A program made the position numbers and the translations under genes. From Nitrospina sp. (GTDB taxonomy: Bacteria; Nitrospinota; Nitrospinia; Nitrospinales; JACRGP01): 64,000 bases of DNA. A model generated the notes under the pieces. The model saw nothing but the letters and a program-made list of their open reading frames with translations, searched no databases and was not told the DNA's origin. The stretch's first letter is position 1; every line of letters begins with the position of its first letter. Below, one piece after another: positions 51,346 to 60,660 of the stretch. The stretch spans positions 20,435 to 84,434 of the forward strand of contig JACAVV010000021.1 of the NCBI GenBank assembly GCA_024648695.1, in the 5' to 3' direction.

Positions 51346-52292
51346 GATGACACCTCATCAGACTCGCCCTGCACGGAGCAAACGAACCGCCCCGCCGGGA
51401 GGCACGAAACGTTGCATTTGGAGACGAAGGAGCTCGTCGCCAGGAAGCGTAACCTGTCCTTGACACCACTGCCTGAACTAAGCGAGTGCGGAACCTGTAC
51501 GATGGGAGCGGTTTTTCCGGGGTGCAATTCGAGCGTGATAGGTTCCGGTGTTTCAAGCCATTCGGGAGTGGAACAGATGTAGCGATGCAATCCGGCGGGG
51601 CGATTCTTGAAGGAAGGAGCGGCGGGCTACTAGTTAACCGGAAATAAATTCCAGTCGTGAAAAAAAGTCTCTTTATTTTTTTAACGCCGATTGGCAGGTC
51701 TTCCAAAGCCGAGATGTTCAGAAGGATTCGGCCGGCGTTCGATATATTTGGGGATTCAGGAAGGGGGCTTTGCACTTTCCGTAGAAGTTTACGTAACGAA
51801 GAAGTGTCGAAAGAGACCATTTTTCTAGTAACCCGCCAGTTGGGGCTGTTCGGTTAATCTAAAAATTCATATTTGATAAACCGGAGTTCCTTTAAAACCT
51901 TCGTTCTGGAACTCCGAATACCCTTCGTAAAACCCAAATGCAATCCTTAAATTAAATCCTTTATCTTGTATGCGAGTCGAAAGATACCACTATATATTGT
52001 AGGCCGTCAAGGAATAATTTTCAGGTTTGTTGATTTTATTTATAACTCACAAAAAATCAATAGTTTATAAATTGAAAAAAATGGTTTTTTGTAAGCTTTA
52101 TACTATATGCAGTGTTCTAAACCCACGTTTTTCTCTATATATTGTATTTATTTTGATCAGTTTACATAATGCATTTTCGGGTAGGAGGTGCGCTGGCTTG
52201 ATTCGACCGGATAGCGAAAATTGAGGACAGGAGACCTGGGTGAAACTTAAAAAGAGGGGCTGGTATTCACTTTTTCCGCGGTTTTTTGGGGA
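51346..52292. other. Orphan region upstream of dut with no convincing gene
   Basis: About 950 bases. The first part (to about 51840) is GC-richer and has overlapping ORFs in several frames on both strands, none recognisable; it may be a decayed gene. The second part (51850-52200) is very A/T-rich and holds an inverted repeat, CGGAGTTCC at 51882-51890 with GGAACTCCG at 51908-51916. Confidence 0.45.
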
Positions 52293-52805
52293 TTAAAATT
52301 GTAATAAAAATTCGTCATCCATTTCTTCTCCCAAATAGTCCGGGAGCTTGGTGTTTGCATCGATGTAACACACCTTGATCTGACTTGCGCTGAGCCCCGT
52401 AGCCTGGTCGAGATTAGCCCCCTTGAGATTGGTTTTATGGAACATGGCATCTTCGTTGAATTGGGCTTTTCGTAAATCAGCGTTTTCGAAATTAGTCTCC
52501 TGCAGGTTCGATTCGATCAGGCTGGCCCCGGTGAGTTTGGCATTTTGAAGATTCGCGCTTTGGAGGTTGGTGTCCAGCAGTTTGGCTTTTTGCAAATCGG
52601 CATTTTCCAGATTGGCCTGGCTGAGGTTCGTGGTTTGCATTTTGGCACTTTGTAAATTAGCGTTTTTTAAATCGGCTTGAGACAGGCGAACTCCACGTAG
52701 GTCCGCCTGAGCAAGATCAGGAACCGTATCAGGATTTTGTTCACGCCAGGCGTTCCAGGCTTCGGTCCCTTGCTTGATTATTTTCAATTGTTCTTCGTTA
52801 GCCAT
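52293..52805 (-). CDS. Pentapeptide-repeat protein
   Basis: A 170-residue protein with about 20 consecutive A-[DN]-L-x-x type repeats (residues 28-130), which fold into a right-handed square beta-helix. It lacks a signal peptide, so it is probably cytoplasmic. Pentapeptide proteins include DNA-gyrase protection proteins (DNA mimics) but most are uncharacterised. The C-terminal 40 residues have SASQIKVCYIDANTKLPDYLGEEMD, resembling the tail seen after pentapeptide repeats in other proteins, often with a C-Y-[IV]-D segment. Confidence 0.9.
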   Translation of the reverse strand: MANEEQLKIIKQGTEAWNAWREQNPDTVPDLAQADLRGVRLSQADLKNANLQSAKMQTTNLSQANLENADLQKAKLLDTNLQSANLQNAKLTGASLIESNLQETNFENADLRKAQFNEDAMFHKTNLKGANLDQATGLSASQIKVCYIDANTKLPDYLGEEMDDEFLLQF

Positions 52806-52896
52806 GAGTCCTCGTTGTTTGTTTGGGGTGATATGAAACGGGTTTCATACTGGGTGTTTCATCTTAGCTGGGAGAAGATAGGTCTGTAAACCATTT

Positions 52897-53262
52897 TTAA
52901 AGATCCTTATCCGACCAAACGGCGTATTCGTTGCCACTGGGATCGCTGAAATGGAATCTGCGCCCACCGGGAAAGGAAAAAATGGGTTGCACGATGCTTC
53001 CCCCTGAGCCCTCTATTTTTTCCTGGGTCAGTTCCAGTTCACTACTGTAAAAAACGATCAGAGCGCTTCCTGTCTTTGTGGTGGCCTGCTGGTCCGATTT
53101 GAAAAAACCTCCGTCGAGGCCTTCGTTGGAGAACGCGGTATAATCCGGTCCATAGTCCTGAAACTTCCAGCCAAAGACCTTTGAAAAAAAAGTTTTGGTG
53201 CCCACCATATCCGTGGCAGGAAACTCAACATAGTTTATTTTTTCATGTTTATGCATTTTCAA
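52897..53262 (-). CDS. VOC (glyoxalase/bleomycin resistance) family protein
   Basis: A 121-residue single-domain protein with HEKINYVEFPATDMVGTKTFFSKVFGWKF at the start, giving the typical first half beta-alpha-beta, and GGRRFHFSDPSGNEYAVWSD at the end. The family usually binds a metal; the ligand set and substrate are not clear. It resembles the group of small VOC proteins of unknown role rather than lactoylglutathione lyase. Confidence 0.87.
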   Translation of the reverse strand: MKMHKHEKINYVEFPATDMVGTKTFFSKVFGWKFQDYGPDYTAFSNEGLDGGFFKSDQQATTKTGSALIVFYSSELELTQEKIEGSGGSIVQPIFSFPGGRRFHFSDPSGNEYAVWSDKDL

Positions 53263-53445
53263 GAGCCTTTTTTCGAATGGTTGCTGTCGATTTTCAATGT
53301 ATCCATTTTACAGATTTAGAAAGAATTTTGTTTGCATTAATTGGAAGTCTCTGGCTTATAGCTATTTATTAGGTTTATAATAGTTGCCTTTGAAAAATAT
53401 AATATTTAACAAAACGATAGGAGGCTTTGCGCTTTTCGCACTTAA

Positions 53446-55164
53446 ATGAAAATCCTGGAATCAAATACAATCGACCCTGAAATAGTCCAACCTTCCCGCA
53501 CGCCTTACCGAGTTTTACTGGTTTATCCCAACACACGAACGGTGGCCCTTTCCAATTTGGGGTATCAGCAAGTGTTTCGTTTGCTGAATAATATGGAGGG
53601 TGTGTCTTGCGATATGTTCAGTCTTCCAGACTATTGGGAGCCGGGCGAAGTGGAAGTGTCCAGCAAGGATATCCGCTCCGAAAAGTTGGGCCTGCGTCCG
53701 GATGAGTTCGATATGATCGCGTTCTCCGTGTCCTATGAACCGGATTATCTGCATGTGGCTTCGGTTCTGGAGTATTTTCATATTCCTCTGGCCCGAAAGA
53801 AACGCGGTGATTCGTACCCTTTGGTGACGGCCGGAGGTTCTGCCATATTTATCAATCCCGAGCCGCTCGGGGATATATGCGACGTCTTTTTCGTGGGCGA
53901 AGCGGAAGAAATGGTGAACCGGTTTTTTCGTCTTTTCCTTGAGAGGCAATGGACTGAAAGAGATGAATTTTTCAAGTCTGCGGCAAGCATACCGGGTATA
54001 TACATTCCGAAGTTTTATCAACCGGTTTATTCCGGTGACCGCCAGACGGAGATTCAATCCGCCCCCGATGTTCCTGGGCGGGTGACGCGACATTGGGTGG
54101 AGCAATCCAAAGACCTGTGCACTCATTCCGAGATTCACGAAGAAGAGGCGGCCTTCAAGAATATGGCCTTGCTGGAGGTGACACGCGGATGCCTCTGGGC
54201 TTGCCGCTTCTGTACAGCAGGTTTCATTTATCGTCCGCCGCGCTTGCCGGATCTCGACAAGACTTATGATTCGCTTTCCAAACATTTAGCCGGAGAAAAC
54301 AAGGAGATCGATACTGTGGGCTTGCTGGGGCCTTCGGTAACAGACCATCCGAGGCTTTTCGAACTGGCTCAGCGTATTGTTGAAGAAGGCCGGACGCTAT
54401 CTTTTTCATCCCTGCGAATGGAAACGCTGACAGAGCAGTTGGTGGACCTCATCGTAAAAAGCGGACAAAAAACTTTAACGGTTGCGGTGGACGGTCCATC
54501 CGAACGTATGCGCGAGGTCATTAACAAGCAGGCAACCGACGAATTCATCGTTGAAAAATGCAAGTTCCTGGTGGAGCAGGGCATCCTTCATCTCAAAATT
54601 TATTCCATCATAGGCCTTCCGGGCGAAACCGATGAAGACATCGACCAGTTCATTAACCTGATTACCCAGGTTCAAAAAAATTATGTGGAGTCCAGCAGGG
54701 GACGCGGCAAAATCGGCCATGTGATCATCAGTCTCAGTCCTCTGGTTCCCAAACCGGGGACGCCGTTTCAGTGGCACCCGATGGAAAAGGTAGGCGAGTT
54801 GAAACGGCGATTCATGAAGGTCCGCAAAGCCCTGGGTCGTCTGCCGTCGATCAAACTGAGTTTCGGCTCGCCGCATGAGGCGTATTTGCAAACGTATTTG
54901 TCCCGTGGAGACAGACGTTTGATGGATTTTCTTCAGGCTTATCTGGATAACGGCAAGGATGCGAAGCAAGCGTTAAAATCCGCGCAACCGAATCCGGATG
55001 AATTCGTGTACCGACAATTTCAAAAGAAGGATTGCCTGCCCTGGGACATTATTGACCACGGGTATTTCCAGAATTTTTTGTGGCAGGATTATCAACGTAG
55101 TTTGCGCGAAGTGGCCACTCCAGTATGCGATACCGCAACCTGTAAAATTTGCGGAGTGTGTTGA
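53446..55164 (+). CDS. B12-binding radical SAM protein (TIGR03960-like)
   Basis: A 572-residue protein. The first 180 residues form a B12-binding-like domain (RVLLVYPNTRTVALSNLGYQ, then DEFDMIAFSVSYEPDYLHV and LVTAGGSAIFINPEPLGD), and the radical SAM core has RGCLWACRFC (canonical CX3CX2C) with Cys near residues 249, 253 and 256. The C-terminus is Cys-rich (VCDTATCKICGVC), possibly a second metal site. A CDP-alcohol phosphatidyltransferase gene follows 18 bases later. The best ribosome-binding site (AGGAGG) lies 20 or more bases before the ATG, so the start is uncertain. Substrate unknown. Confidence 0.87.
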   Translation: MKILESNTIDPEIVQPSRTPYRVLLVYPNTRTVALSNLGYQQVFRLLNNMEGVSCDMFSLPDYWEPGEVEVSSKDIRSEKLGLRPDEFDMIAFSVSYEPDYLHVASVLEYFHIPLARKKRGDSYPLVTAGGSAIFINPEPLGDICDVFFVGEAEEMVNRFFRLFLERQWTERDEFFKSAASIPGIYIPKFYQPVYSGDRQTEIQSAPDVPGRVTRHWVEQSKDLCTHSEIHEEEAAFKNMALLEVTRGCLWACRFCTAGFIYRPPRLPDLDKTYDSLSKHLAGENKEIDTVGLLGPSVTDHPRLFELAQRIVEEGRTLSFSSLRMETLTEQLVDLIVKSGQKTLTVAVDGPSERMREVINKQATDEFIVEKCKFLVEQGILHLKIYSIIGLPGETDEDIDQFINLITQVQKNYVESSRGRGKIGHVIISLSPLVPKPGTPFQWHPMEKVGELKRRFMKVRKALGRLPSIKLSFGSPHEAYLQTYLSRGDRRLMDFLQAYLDNGKDAKQALKSAQPNPDEFVYRQFQKKDCLPWDIIDHGYFQNFLWQDYQRSLREVATPVCDTATCKICGVC

Positions 55165-55182
55165 CCCCTTTTCTTTCAAGCA

Positions 55183-56067
55183 ATGTCCTTCGATATTGAA
55201 AAAATGTACAAGATACCTCCGGCTCAGAGGTATTTTGATGTGAACGAAATCTGGTATTTCGCCAATAAATGGGTGGTCCGTTTCTTATACCCCTTGCCGG
55301 TATCGCCCAACCACATCACTTTGCTAGCGCTGGTGTTCGGGATCGCTTCGACCATTTGTTACCTGATTCCCGGTAATACCGCCCTAATGTGGGCCGGTGG
55401 CTTTTTATATGCCAAATTGCTGTTCGATAATGTCGACGGTAACCTGGCCCGCATCCGCGAAGAGGAGTCGCGGCTTGGCAGGTTTTACGATTCCGTCAGC
55501 GATTTTTTAGTGACCTTCCTCGTTTACGCCGTCATTGCCATTCGTCTAGTGCGGGAGACAGGTGACGGTTTATGGATTGTGTGGTCAGGGGCGGCTTTGT
55601 TTTTTACACTGATCCACTGTTCCTATTTCGTATACTATCTGGTTCATTACACAACACGTGTTGGGAGCTACCAGAAAAACCGCGTCGACGAAACGCCCAC
55701 CGCAGAAGAACAATCACTGTACCAAAGGGGTCAATTGCCCAAAAAGGCGTATTTTTTTCAAATGCTCTACAATCGCATTTATGGGTGGCAAGACCGTCTG
55801 ATTTTATTATTGGACCGGCGAAGCTCGAAACAAGCGGGGCTGGATGAGTCTTCTAAAGCGCAGGAATTGTGGTTTATGGATAAGCCGTTTCTTGTCCTCG
55901 CCGCACCTTTATGTTTGTGCACCAATATCATGTGGCTGGTGCTGTGTACCTTTGCAGGACGACTTGATATCGGGTTGATAGGAGTGGTGACTTTCTGGAA
56001 TATCTACATGCTCGGTTTGCATGTGTGGAAAGTTCTTCGATACCGACGGCGCTTTTCTTGCGGTTGA
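55183..56067 (+). CDS. CDP-alcohol phosphatidyltransferase family protein
   Basis: A 294-residue membrane protein with about six hydrophobic segments and the full family motif D-x2-DG-x2-AR-x8-G-x3-D-x3-D near residues 85-110 (DNVDGNLAR, then GRFYDSVSD). The family moves a phosphatidyl or other CDP-linked group to an alcohol such as glycerol phosphate, inositol, serine or choline; this protein's alcohol cannot be told from sequence. It follows the radical SAM gene by 18 bases and may work on the same lipid. Confidence 0.87.
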   Translation: MSFDIEKMYKIPPAQRYFDVNEIWYFANKWVVRFLYPLPVSPNHITLLALVFGIASTICYLIPGNTALMWAGGFLYAKLLFDNVDGNLARIREEESRLGRFYDSVSDFLVTFLVYAVIAIRLVRETGDGLWIVWSGAALFFTLIHCSYFVYYLVHYTTRVGSYQKNRVDETPTAEEQSLYQRGQLPKKAYFFQMLYNRIYGWQDRLILLLDRRSSKQAGLDESSKAQELWFMDKPFLVLAAPLCLCTNIMWLVLCTFAGRLDIGLIGVVTFWNIYMLGLHVWKVLRYRRRFSCG

Positions 56068-56077
56068 TTTCCTTGCT

Positions 56078-56767
56078 TCAGTTTCTCCTGAAATCGAAAT
56101 TCTCTTTAAAATTATCTTTGGAATACTGGACAATCTGTTTCTTTAAATCCAGGACCTTGATCAGGTAATCCATACGTTCTTCCACGTCGAGCTGTTCCAG
56201 AAAATCCTGTTTCTTTTCCGAGTTCAATTCAAATTGATGCACGATCAGGTCGATCAGGTTTCCCAGCGTTTTACATAGTTGGGCGTCGATTTGTAAAGGA
56301 ATTTTTGCTTTGGAAGGAAGCAGTTCAATGAAATTATTGTAATGCCGGATCACCGGATGGTCCTCGATTTCGTGGGCTTGTAAAACCGAGTCGTTACTGT
56401 CTTTCAATAATTCAACCTTGGCCTGGCGATAGGGTTTGCCGGGAATTTCTTCAAGTATTCTGAACCGGCTCAATCCAGTCAAATAAATATTGTATTTGCC
56501 GTCTTCAAGAGACGACACTCGTTCCATTTTCCCGACACAGCCGATATTCTGGATTTCCGGGTTTTCCCAGTACTTCTCTTCCCAATTGGGCATTAACTTA
56601 ACCATTCCGATCAGGCGATGCGAATCCAGGGATTCCTTGACCATTTGCCGGTACCTGGGCTCGAAAATGTGAAGCGGAAGCAGGGTTTTCGGGTAAAACA
56701 CCGTAGAAGGCAGTGGAAATATGGGAATGACTTCTGGAATGCTGGCTATTTCTTTTTCAAATTCCAT
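56078..56767 (-). CDS. LON peptidase substrate-binding domain protein
   Basis: A 229-residue stand-alone LON N-terminal (PUA-like) domain, without a protease domain. IPIFPLPSTVFYPKTLLPLHIFEPRYRQMV near residues 14-43 (given by its ends) is the family hallmark, and GCVGKMERVSSLEDGKYNIYLTGLSRF follows. Stand-alone members are common and lack a known enzyme activity. It converges on the phosphatidyltransferase gene (10 bases between stops). Confidence 0.93.
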   Translation of the reverse strand: MEFEKEIASIPEVIPIFPLPSTVFYPKTLLPLHIFEPRYRQMVKESLDSHRLIGMVKLMPNWEEKYWENPEIQNIGCVGKMERVSSLEDGKYNIYLTGLSRFRILEEIPGKPYRQAKVELLKDSNDSVLQAHEIEDHPVIRHYNNFIELLPSKAKIPLQIDAQLCKTLGNLIDLIVHQFELNSEKKQDFLEQLDVEERMDYLIKVLDLKKQIVQYSKDNFKENFDFRRN

Positions 56768-56906
56768 ATTTGAAACAATCGAATGATTTCAGGTTATAAA
56801 ACAAAATGAACCAAAACCTTTTGCCTCGAAAATGCATCTAGATGGGAAGCGAAGGTTCAAGGGCTTCGTTGACAATTATATCAAATTTATTTAACCTGCG
56901 GACTGG

Positions 56907-58319
56907 ATGACTACCCTAACCGAAGATACCTGCCATTTTATCAAAGATTTTCTGATTCAAAAGGGTTTGTATTCCGAATCAGAAGAATCTTCCACCAATA
57001 CCTGGAGAATTTCTCCGGAACCTTACTACCTGAGTCCAGAAGATGTAAATTTTTTTAGGCGGCTAGGCCCTCATTTATTAAAATTTTATCAATCTTTGGA
57101 TAAAATTTATCAATTGAGTGTCAAGGGTAAGTTGCCTGAATGGATTTCCTGGTACCTGGATTTAGGCAAACCTGCTGATTTGATTCAATATTGCCGCATG
57201 AAACGCCTGCGGAGAGAACTGCCACGTATTATCCGTCCGGATATTATTATATCAGAAAAAGGCTTTCGTGTGACAGAACTCGATTCCGTCCCGGGAGGCT
57301 TTGGTTTAATGTCGGCCTTGATGCCCTTATATTCCGGTTCCGGTCATAATGTATTAGGTGAGGATTTGGGGGGGATTCCCGATTTGTTTGCCAGAATGAT
57401 GGACAGTGTATATGAGGGTAAAAATGCTACCCTGGCCATCGTTGTTTCCGACGAAGCAGGCGATTACTTGAATGAAATGAAGTACTTAGGGGAGTTATTG
57501 CGGGAAAAGGGAATAATAGCCTTTGTTGGGCACCCGCGGGACCTGATTTTCAGGGAGGAAGGCCTGTATTTTAATTCCAGCGAAGGGGAAGTTCCTATCG
57601 ATGTCCTGTACCGTTTTTTTGAGTTATTTGACTTGAAAAACATCCCCAAGATGGAATTGATCATGTACTGCCAGAAGAAGGGAAAAGTGAAGATCACCCC
57701 GCCGTTTAAGCCGCATCTTGAGGAAAAGCTGGTATTTTTCCTCTTCCACCATCCAGAACTCAAGGCAATCTGGGAAAAAAACCTGGGAACTGAAACTTTT
57801 ACACTTCTTTCACATCTAATTCCAAAAACCTGGTTACTGGATAATCGCGAGTTGCCGCCCTATAGCGTGATTCCCGGTTTGACGATCCAGGGCAAGCCGG
57901 TGAGGCTCTGGAGAGAGTTGATGGACTTGACTCAAAAAGAACGTGAACTGGTGATAAAAACCTCCGGATTTTCGCCCAAAGCCTGGGGCGGACGCGGAGT
58001 GACTATTGGTCATGATGTGTCTCTGGAGGTGTGGCAGAAAACATTACAGGAAAGTTTACGGCAATTTGATCAGGAACCCTCCATTTTGCAGGAGTTTCAC
58101 AAAGGCAAACGGGTGACGGTTTCCTATTTTAATCACGATACCCGGGAATTGAAGCAAATGGACAGCCGGGTGCGGCTCACCCCATATTATTTTATCATTG
58201 GGGAAAACGCTGAACTGGGAGGAATCCTTGCAACTTTGTGTCCCCACAACAAAAAGAAAATCCATGGCATGACCGAGGCTGTAATGGTCCCTTGTGCGGT
58301 TAACGGGAGTGTTGATTGA
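56907..58319 (+). CDS. Conserved protein of unknown function, possibly ATP-grasp-like
   Basis: A 470-residue soluble protein I do not recognise firmly. Features are a Glu/Gly segment VTELDSVPGGFGLMSALMP near residue 125, and in the C-terminal third a Lys and Gly-rich loop (VIKTSGFSPKAWGGRGVTIG, near residues 350-370) followed by ILQEFHKGKRVTVSYF, which resemble the ATP-binding parts of ATP-grasp ligases such as the glutathionylspermidine synthase relatives. That reading is an inference. It stands alone (a 131-base gap to the glutaredoxin), with no strong ribosome-binding site before the ATG. Confidence 0.65.
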   Translation: MTTLTEDTCHFIKDFLIQKGLYSESEESSTNTWRISPEPYYLSPEDVNFFRRLGPHLLKFYQSLDKIYQLSVKGKLPEWISWYLDLGKPADLIQYCRMKRLRRELPRIIRPDIIISEKGFRVTELDSVPGGFGLMSALMPLYSGSGHNVLGEDLGGIPDLFARMMDSVYEGKNATLAIVVSDEAGDYLNEMKYLGELLREKGIIAFVGHPRDLIFREEGLYFNSSEGEVPIDVLYRFFELFDLKNIPKMELIMYCQKKGKVKITPPFKPHLEEKLVFFLFHHPELKAIWEKNLGTETFTLLSHLIPKTWLLDNRELPPYSVIPGLTIQGKPVRLWRELMDLTQKERELVIKTSGFSPKAWGGRGVTIGHDVSLEVWQKTLQESLRQFDQEPSILQEFHKGKRVTVSYFNHDTRELKQMDSRVRLTPYYFIIGENAELGGILATLCPHNKKKIHGMTEAVMVPCAVNGSVD

Positions 58320-58450
58320 TAAAATTCATGGCAAATTTGGCGGAGATCTGGCTTTAAAGCCTGGCCGGAATATCTTTCTGAATTTTATTGAATCCATTGT
58401 CTCTGCATTCTCGTCAATATATAAAGTCCAATAATTGATCGGAACAAACT

Positions 58451-58702
58451 ATGAAGCTCTACAACATCGATAGTTGCCCCTACTGCGTTATGGTGCGCGG
58501 TGTGCTGGAAACATTAAACCTGGAATATGAAAAAATCGACGTGCCCTGGCCCCATCACCAACGTAAAGAGGTTTATGAGGTTTCAGGCCAATACACCGTC
58601 CCCGTTCTCATTGATGGCGATAGGGTGATGGACGATGAATACGAGATCATCGACTATCTGAAAAAAACCTATCCCAAAAATGCTAATTCTATAAAAGGAT
58701 AA
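58451..58702 (+). CDS. Glutaredoxin-like protein
   Basis: An 83-residue thioredoxin-fold protein with the active site CPYC at residues 8-11 and the cis-Pro region YTVPVLIDGD near residue 49. The DDEYEIIDYLKKTYP end is typical of glutaredoxins and glutathione-transferase N-terminal domains. It ends two bases before the aminomutase gene, suggesting it is coupled to that enzyme, perhaps as an electron or cluster-handling partner. Confidence 0.9.
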   Translation: MKLYNIDSCPYCVMVRGVLETLNLEYEKIDVPWPHHQRKEVYEVSGQYTVPVLIDGDRVMDDEYEIIDYLKKTYPKNANSIKG

Positions 58703-58704
58703 TA

Positions 58705-59814
58705 ATGGAAACCTGGCAAAAGTTGTTGAGCAAGAGTGTTGTTAAAGTCGAAGATCTCCCTTTCATTCCGAAAGACCCTGCCTATCAGGAAAAATTGAAA
58801 AAAGTTGCCGAAGTGTTTCCCATCCGGATCAATTCCTATTTTCTGGACCAGGTGAAAAGTGCAGACGATCCAATGTGGAAACAGGTGGTTCCTACTTTAG
58901 AAGAGCTGGATGATTTCATTGACAGGCACGAATTGCTCGATTCGGATCCTCTGAATGAAGAAGGCGATATGCCGGTTCCGGAACTGGTACACAGGTATCC
59001 GGACCGGGTGTTGTTGATGCTCAACAATCAATGCCCCATCATTTGCCGGTTTTGTACGCGTAAACGCAAGATCGGGTTTCCGGGAATTGTGACTCGCGAA
59101 ACCTTGCGCCAGGGCATCGAATACATTCGCAATCATCCGGAAGTCCGCGATGTGATTATGTCCGGAGGCGATCCTTTACTGGTCCCCGATAAGGAACTGG
59201 ACCGCATTCTTGGTGAGTTGAGATCGATACCTCATCTGGAGATCATACGTATTGGAACTCGTGTTCCCGGAACCTTGCCGCAAAGGGTGACACCGGAATT
59301 GTGCGATATTTTGAAAAAATACCATCCGCTTTATTTCAATATACATTTCAACCATCCGGATGAAATCACACCTGAGGTGGAAAAAGCCTGTGCCATGCTG
59401 GCGGATATCGGGATTCCTCTCGGCAGTCAAACGGTGCTTCTTAAAGGTGTCAACGACGATGTCGAAGTGATGAAAGCCCTGGTGCACAAGCTTCTAAAGA
59501 ATCGCGTGAAACCCTACTACCTCTATCAGGCCGATATGACGATGGGCACGGACCATTTTCGGACGACCGTTGAAAAGGGCCTGGAAATTCTCACCGCCTT
59601 GATGGGGCACACCTCCGGAATGGGCGTTCCTTATTATGTGATTGACGCTCCCGGCGGCGGCGGTAAGGTGCGCTTGCTTCCCGGTACTGTGATCGATCAT
59701 ACCGATAAGGAAGTCATCGTCAAAAACTTCGAAGGCAAAGTATTTCGCTACCCCCAACCGGTCAACGGCCGAAAGAAACACCAACCGATTGAAAAGCACT
59801 TGTGCAACGCCTGA
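58705..59814 (+). CDS. KamA/EpmB-family radical SAM protein (lysine 2,3-aminomutase family)
   Basis: A 369-residue radical SAM enzyme with CPIICRFCTRKRK (canonical CX3CX2C, Cys near residues 110, 114 and 117), SGGDPLLVP near 153, GTRVPGTLPQRVTPEL near 190, YYLYQADM near 272 and the PLP-Lys region DAPGGGGKVRLLPG near residue 315. Family members move the amino group of lysine from C2 to C3. It lacks the long N- and C-terminal extensions of clostridial KamA. No acetyltransferase (ablB) or EF-P gene lies nearby, so osmolyte or EF-P roles are both unproven. AAGGA precedes the ATG. Confidence 0.88.
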   Translation: METWQKLLSKSVVKVEDLPFIPKDPAYQEKLKKVAEVFPIRINSYFLDQVKSADDPMWKQVVPTLEELDDFIDRHELLDSDPLNEEGDMPVPELVHRYPDRVLLMLNNQCPIICRFCTRKRKIGFPGIVTRETLRQGIEYIRNHPEVRDVIMSGGDPLLVPDKELDRILGELRSIPHLEIIRIGTRVPGTLPQRVTPELCDILKKYHPLYFNIHFNHPDEITPEVEKACAMLADIGIPLGSQTVLLKGVNDDVEVMKALVHKLLKNRVKPYYLYQADMTMGTDHFRTTVEKGLEILTALMGHTSGMGVPYYVIDAPGGGGKVRLLPGTVIDHTDKEVIVKNFEGKVFRYPQPVNGRKKHQPIEKHLCNA

Positions 59815-59828
59815 TCCAGGTGACGCGA

Positions 59829-59850
59829 GGTCCGCTCCGGACTAATATTT
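59829..59850 (+). terminator. Possible intrinsic terminator after the aminomutase gene
   Basis: GTCCG at 59830-59834 pairs with CGGAC at 59838-59842 across a CTC loop, followed by TAATATTTATT. The stem is short, so this is tentative. Confidence 0.4.
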
Positions 59851-59909
59851 ATTCCGGTGGCTCCAAAACTATCAAAAAGTAAAATAAATAACCCCGGTTA
59901 CTGATCAAG

Positions 59910-59972
59910 ACACCCCCTCCATATCCCCCCAGAGGGAGAAACAAAAGTCTCTCATCAGCAGGGGAGGGTTGG
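59910..59972. repeat. REP-like repeat, divergent copy
   Basis: ACACCCCCTCC followed by AGAGGGAGA, and CAGGGGAGGG about 30 bases later, resemble the layout of the hairpin repeats around glgX (a C-rich arm, GAGGGAGA, then a G-rich arm). The similarity is loose and lacks the GGCCGAAGGCC part. Confidence 0.35.
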
Positions 59973-60005
59973 GTAAACTGGACAACGTGGAGCCCGATTA
60001 CAACC

Positions 60006-60527
60006 TTAATCATCGTGGTCGTGCTCATGATGATCTGGCACCTTATCCATTTTAGATACGATGGATAGTAGCTTTTCTTTGTTGAGATGAGCGTTGGCCG
60101 CGCCATATTTGTAAACCAGTTCCCCTCCGGTATGCCCTGCGTTTCCCAAAGGCAAAATGGCCAGAAAACCCAAAACGACCAGAGCCAGCCTTACCCGGTC
60201 ATTATTTTTTACTACCAAACCTGCCAGAGAAACGAGCAATAAGGTTCCACCTACCCAGGGAATGAGTTCCCCGGCCTCTTCGTGCTCTTCAATGACATCT
60301 TCAGCCACGATATGCTCGACATGCTCTTCCTCATCTTCGCCCAATTCTGCGGCAATCAGAGAAGAAACGGTGAAAATGAACACAAACACCACAACCAGTC
60401 CCCAGGACTTTTGAGGGACCCATTGTTTTTTAATGGCCCACCAAAAAATAAGGCCGACTACAGGCAGGAAAATACCCAGAACGATTGGAAAGTGAACGGC
60501 AATGGGATGCAATGGCAAATCAAACAT
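60006..60527 (-). CDS. DUF2231-type membrane protein
   Basis: A 173-residue protein with four predicted transmembrane helices. It opens with LPLHPIAVHFPIVLGIFLPVVG, the conserved HPxxVHFP segment of DUF2231, a possible heme or metal site. A Glu-rich loop (EDEEEHVEHIVAEDVIEEHEE) and a His/Asp-rich C-terminus (DHHEHDHDD) could bind metals. It is divergent from the LuxR-type gene and shares a 133-base control region with it. Confidence 0.85.
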   Translation of the reverse strand: MFDLPLHPIAVHFPIVLGIFLPVVGLIFWWAIKKQWVPQKSWGLVVVFVFIFTVSSLIAAELGEDEEEHVEHIVAEDVIEEHEEAGELIPWVGGTLLLVSLAGLVVKNNDRVRLALVVLGFLAILPLGNAGHTGGELVYKYGAANAHLNKEKLLSIVSKMDKVPDHHEHDHDD

Positions 60528-60660
60528 GATAATCTCCTTGAAATGGATTAAATTTTGTTACAACCCTAATGTGCGGGAAAAAGAAGAGATTTGCCATCCG
60601 GGTTTTGGGGTAAAGGACAACCCTTTTAATTTTAATGGTTTAGGAGGAACTTTAGGTCAA

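Noticed and set aside
51314..51820. Leftward 168-residue ORF upstream of dut
   Set aside because: The translation has low complexity (Ser, Pro, Arg), no recognisable motif and overlaps other ORFs in both directions, so it is more likely chance or decay.
52027..52224. 65-codon ORF in the A/T-rich region
   Set aside because: It has no ribosome-binding site and the composition follows the surrounding A/T-rich noncoding DNA.
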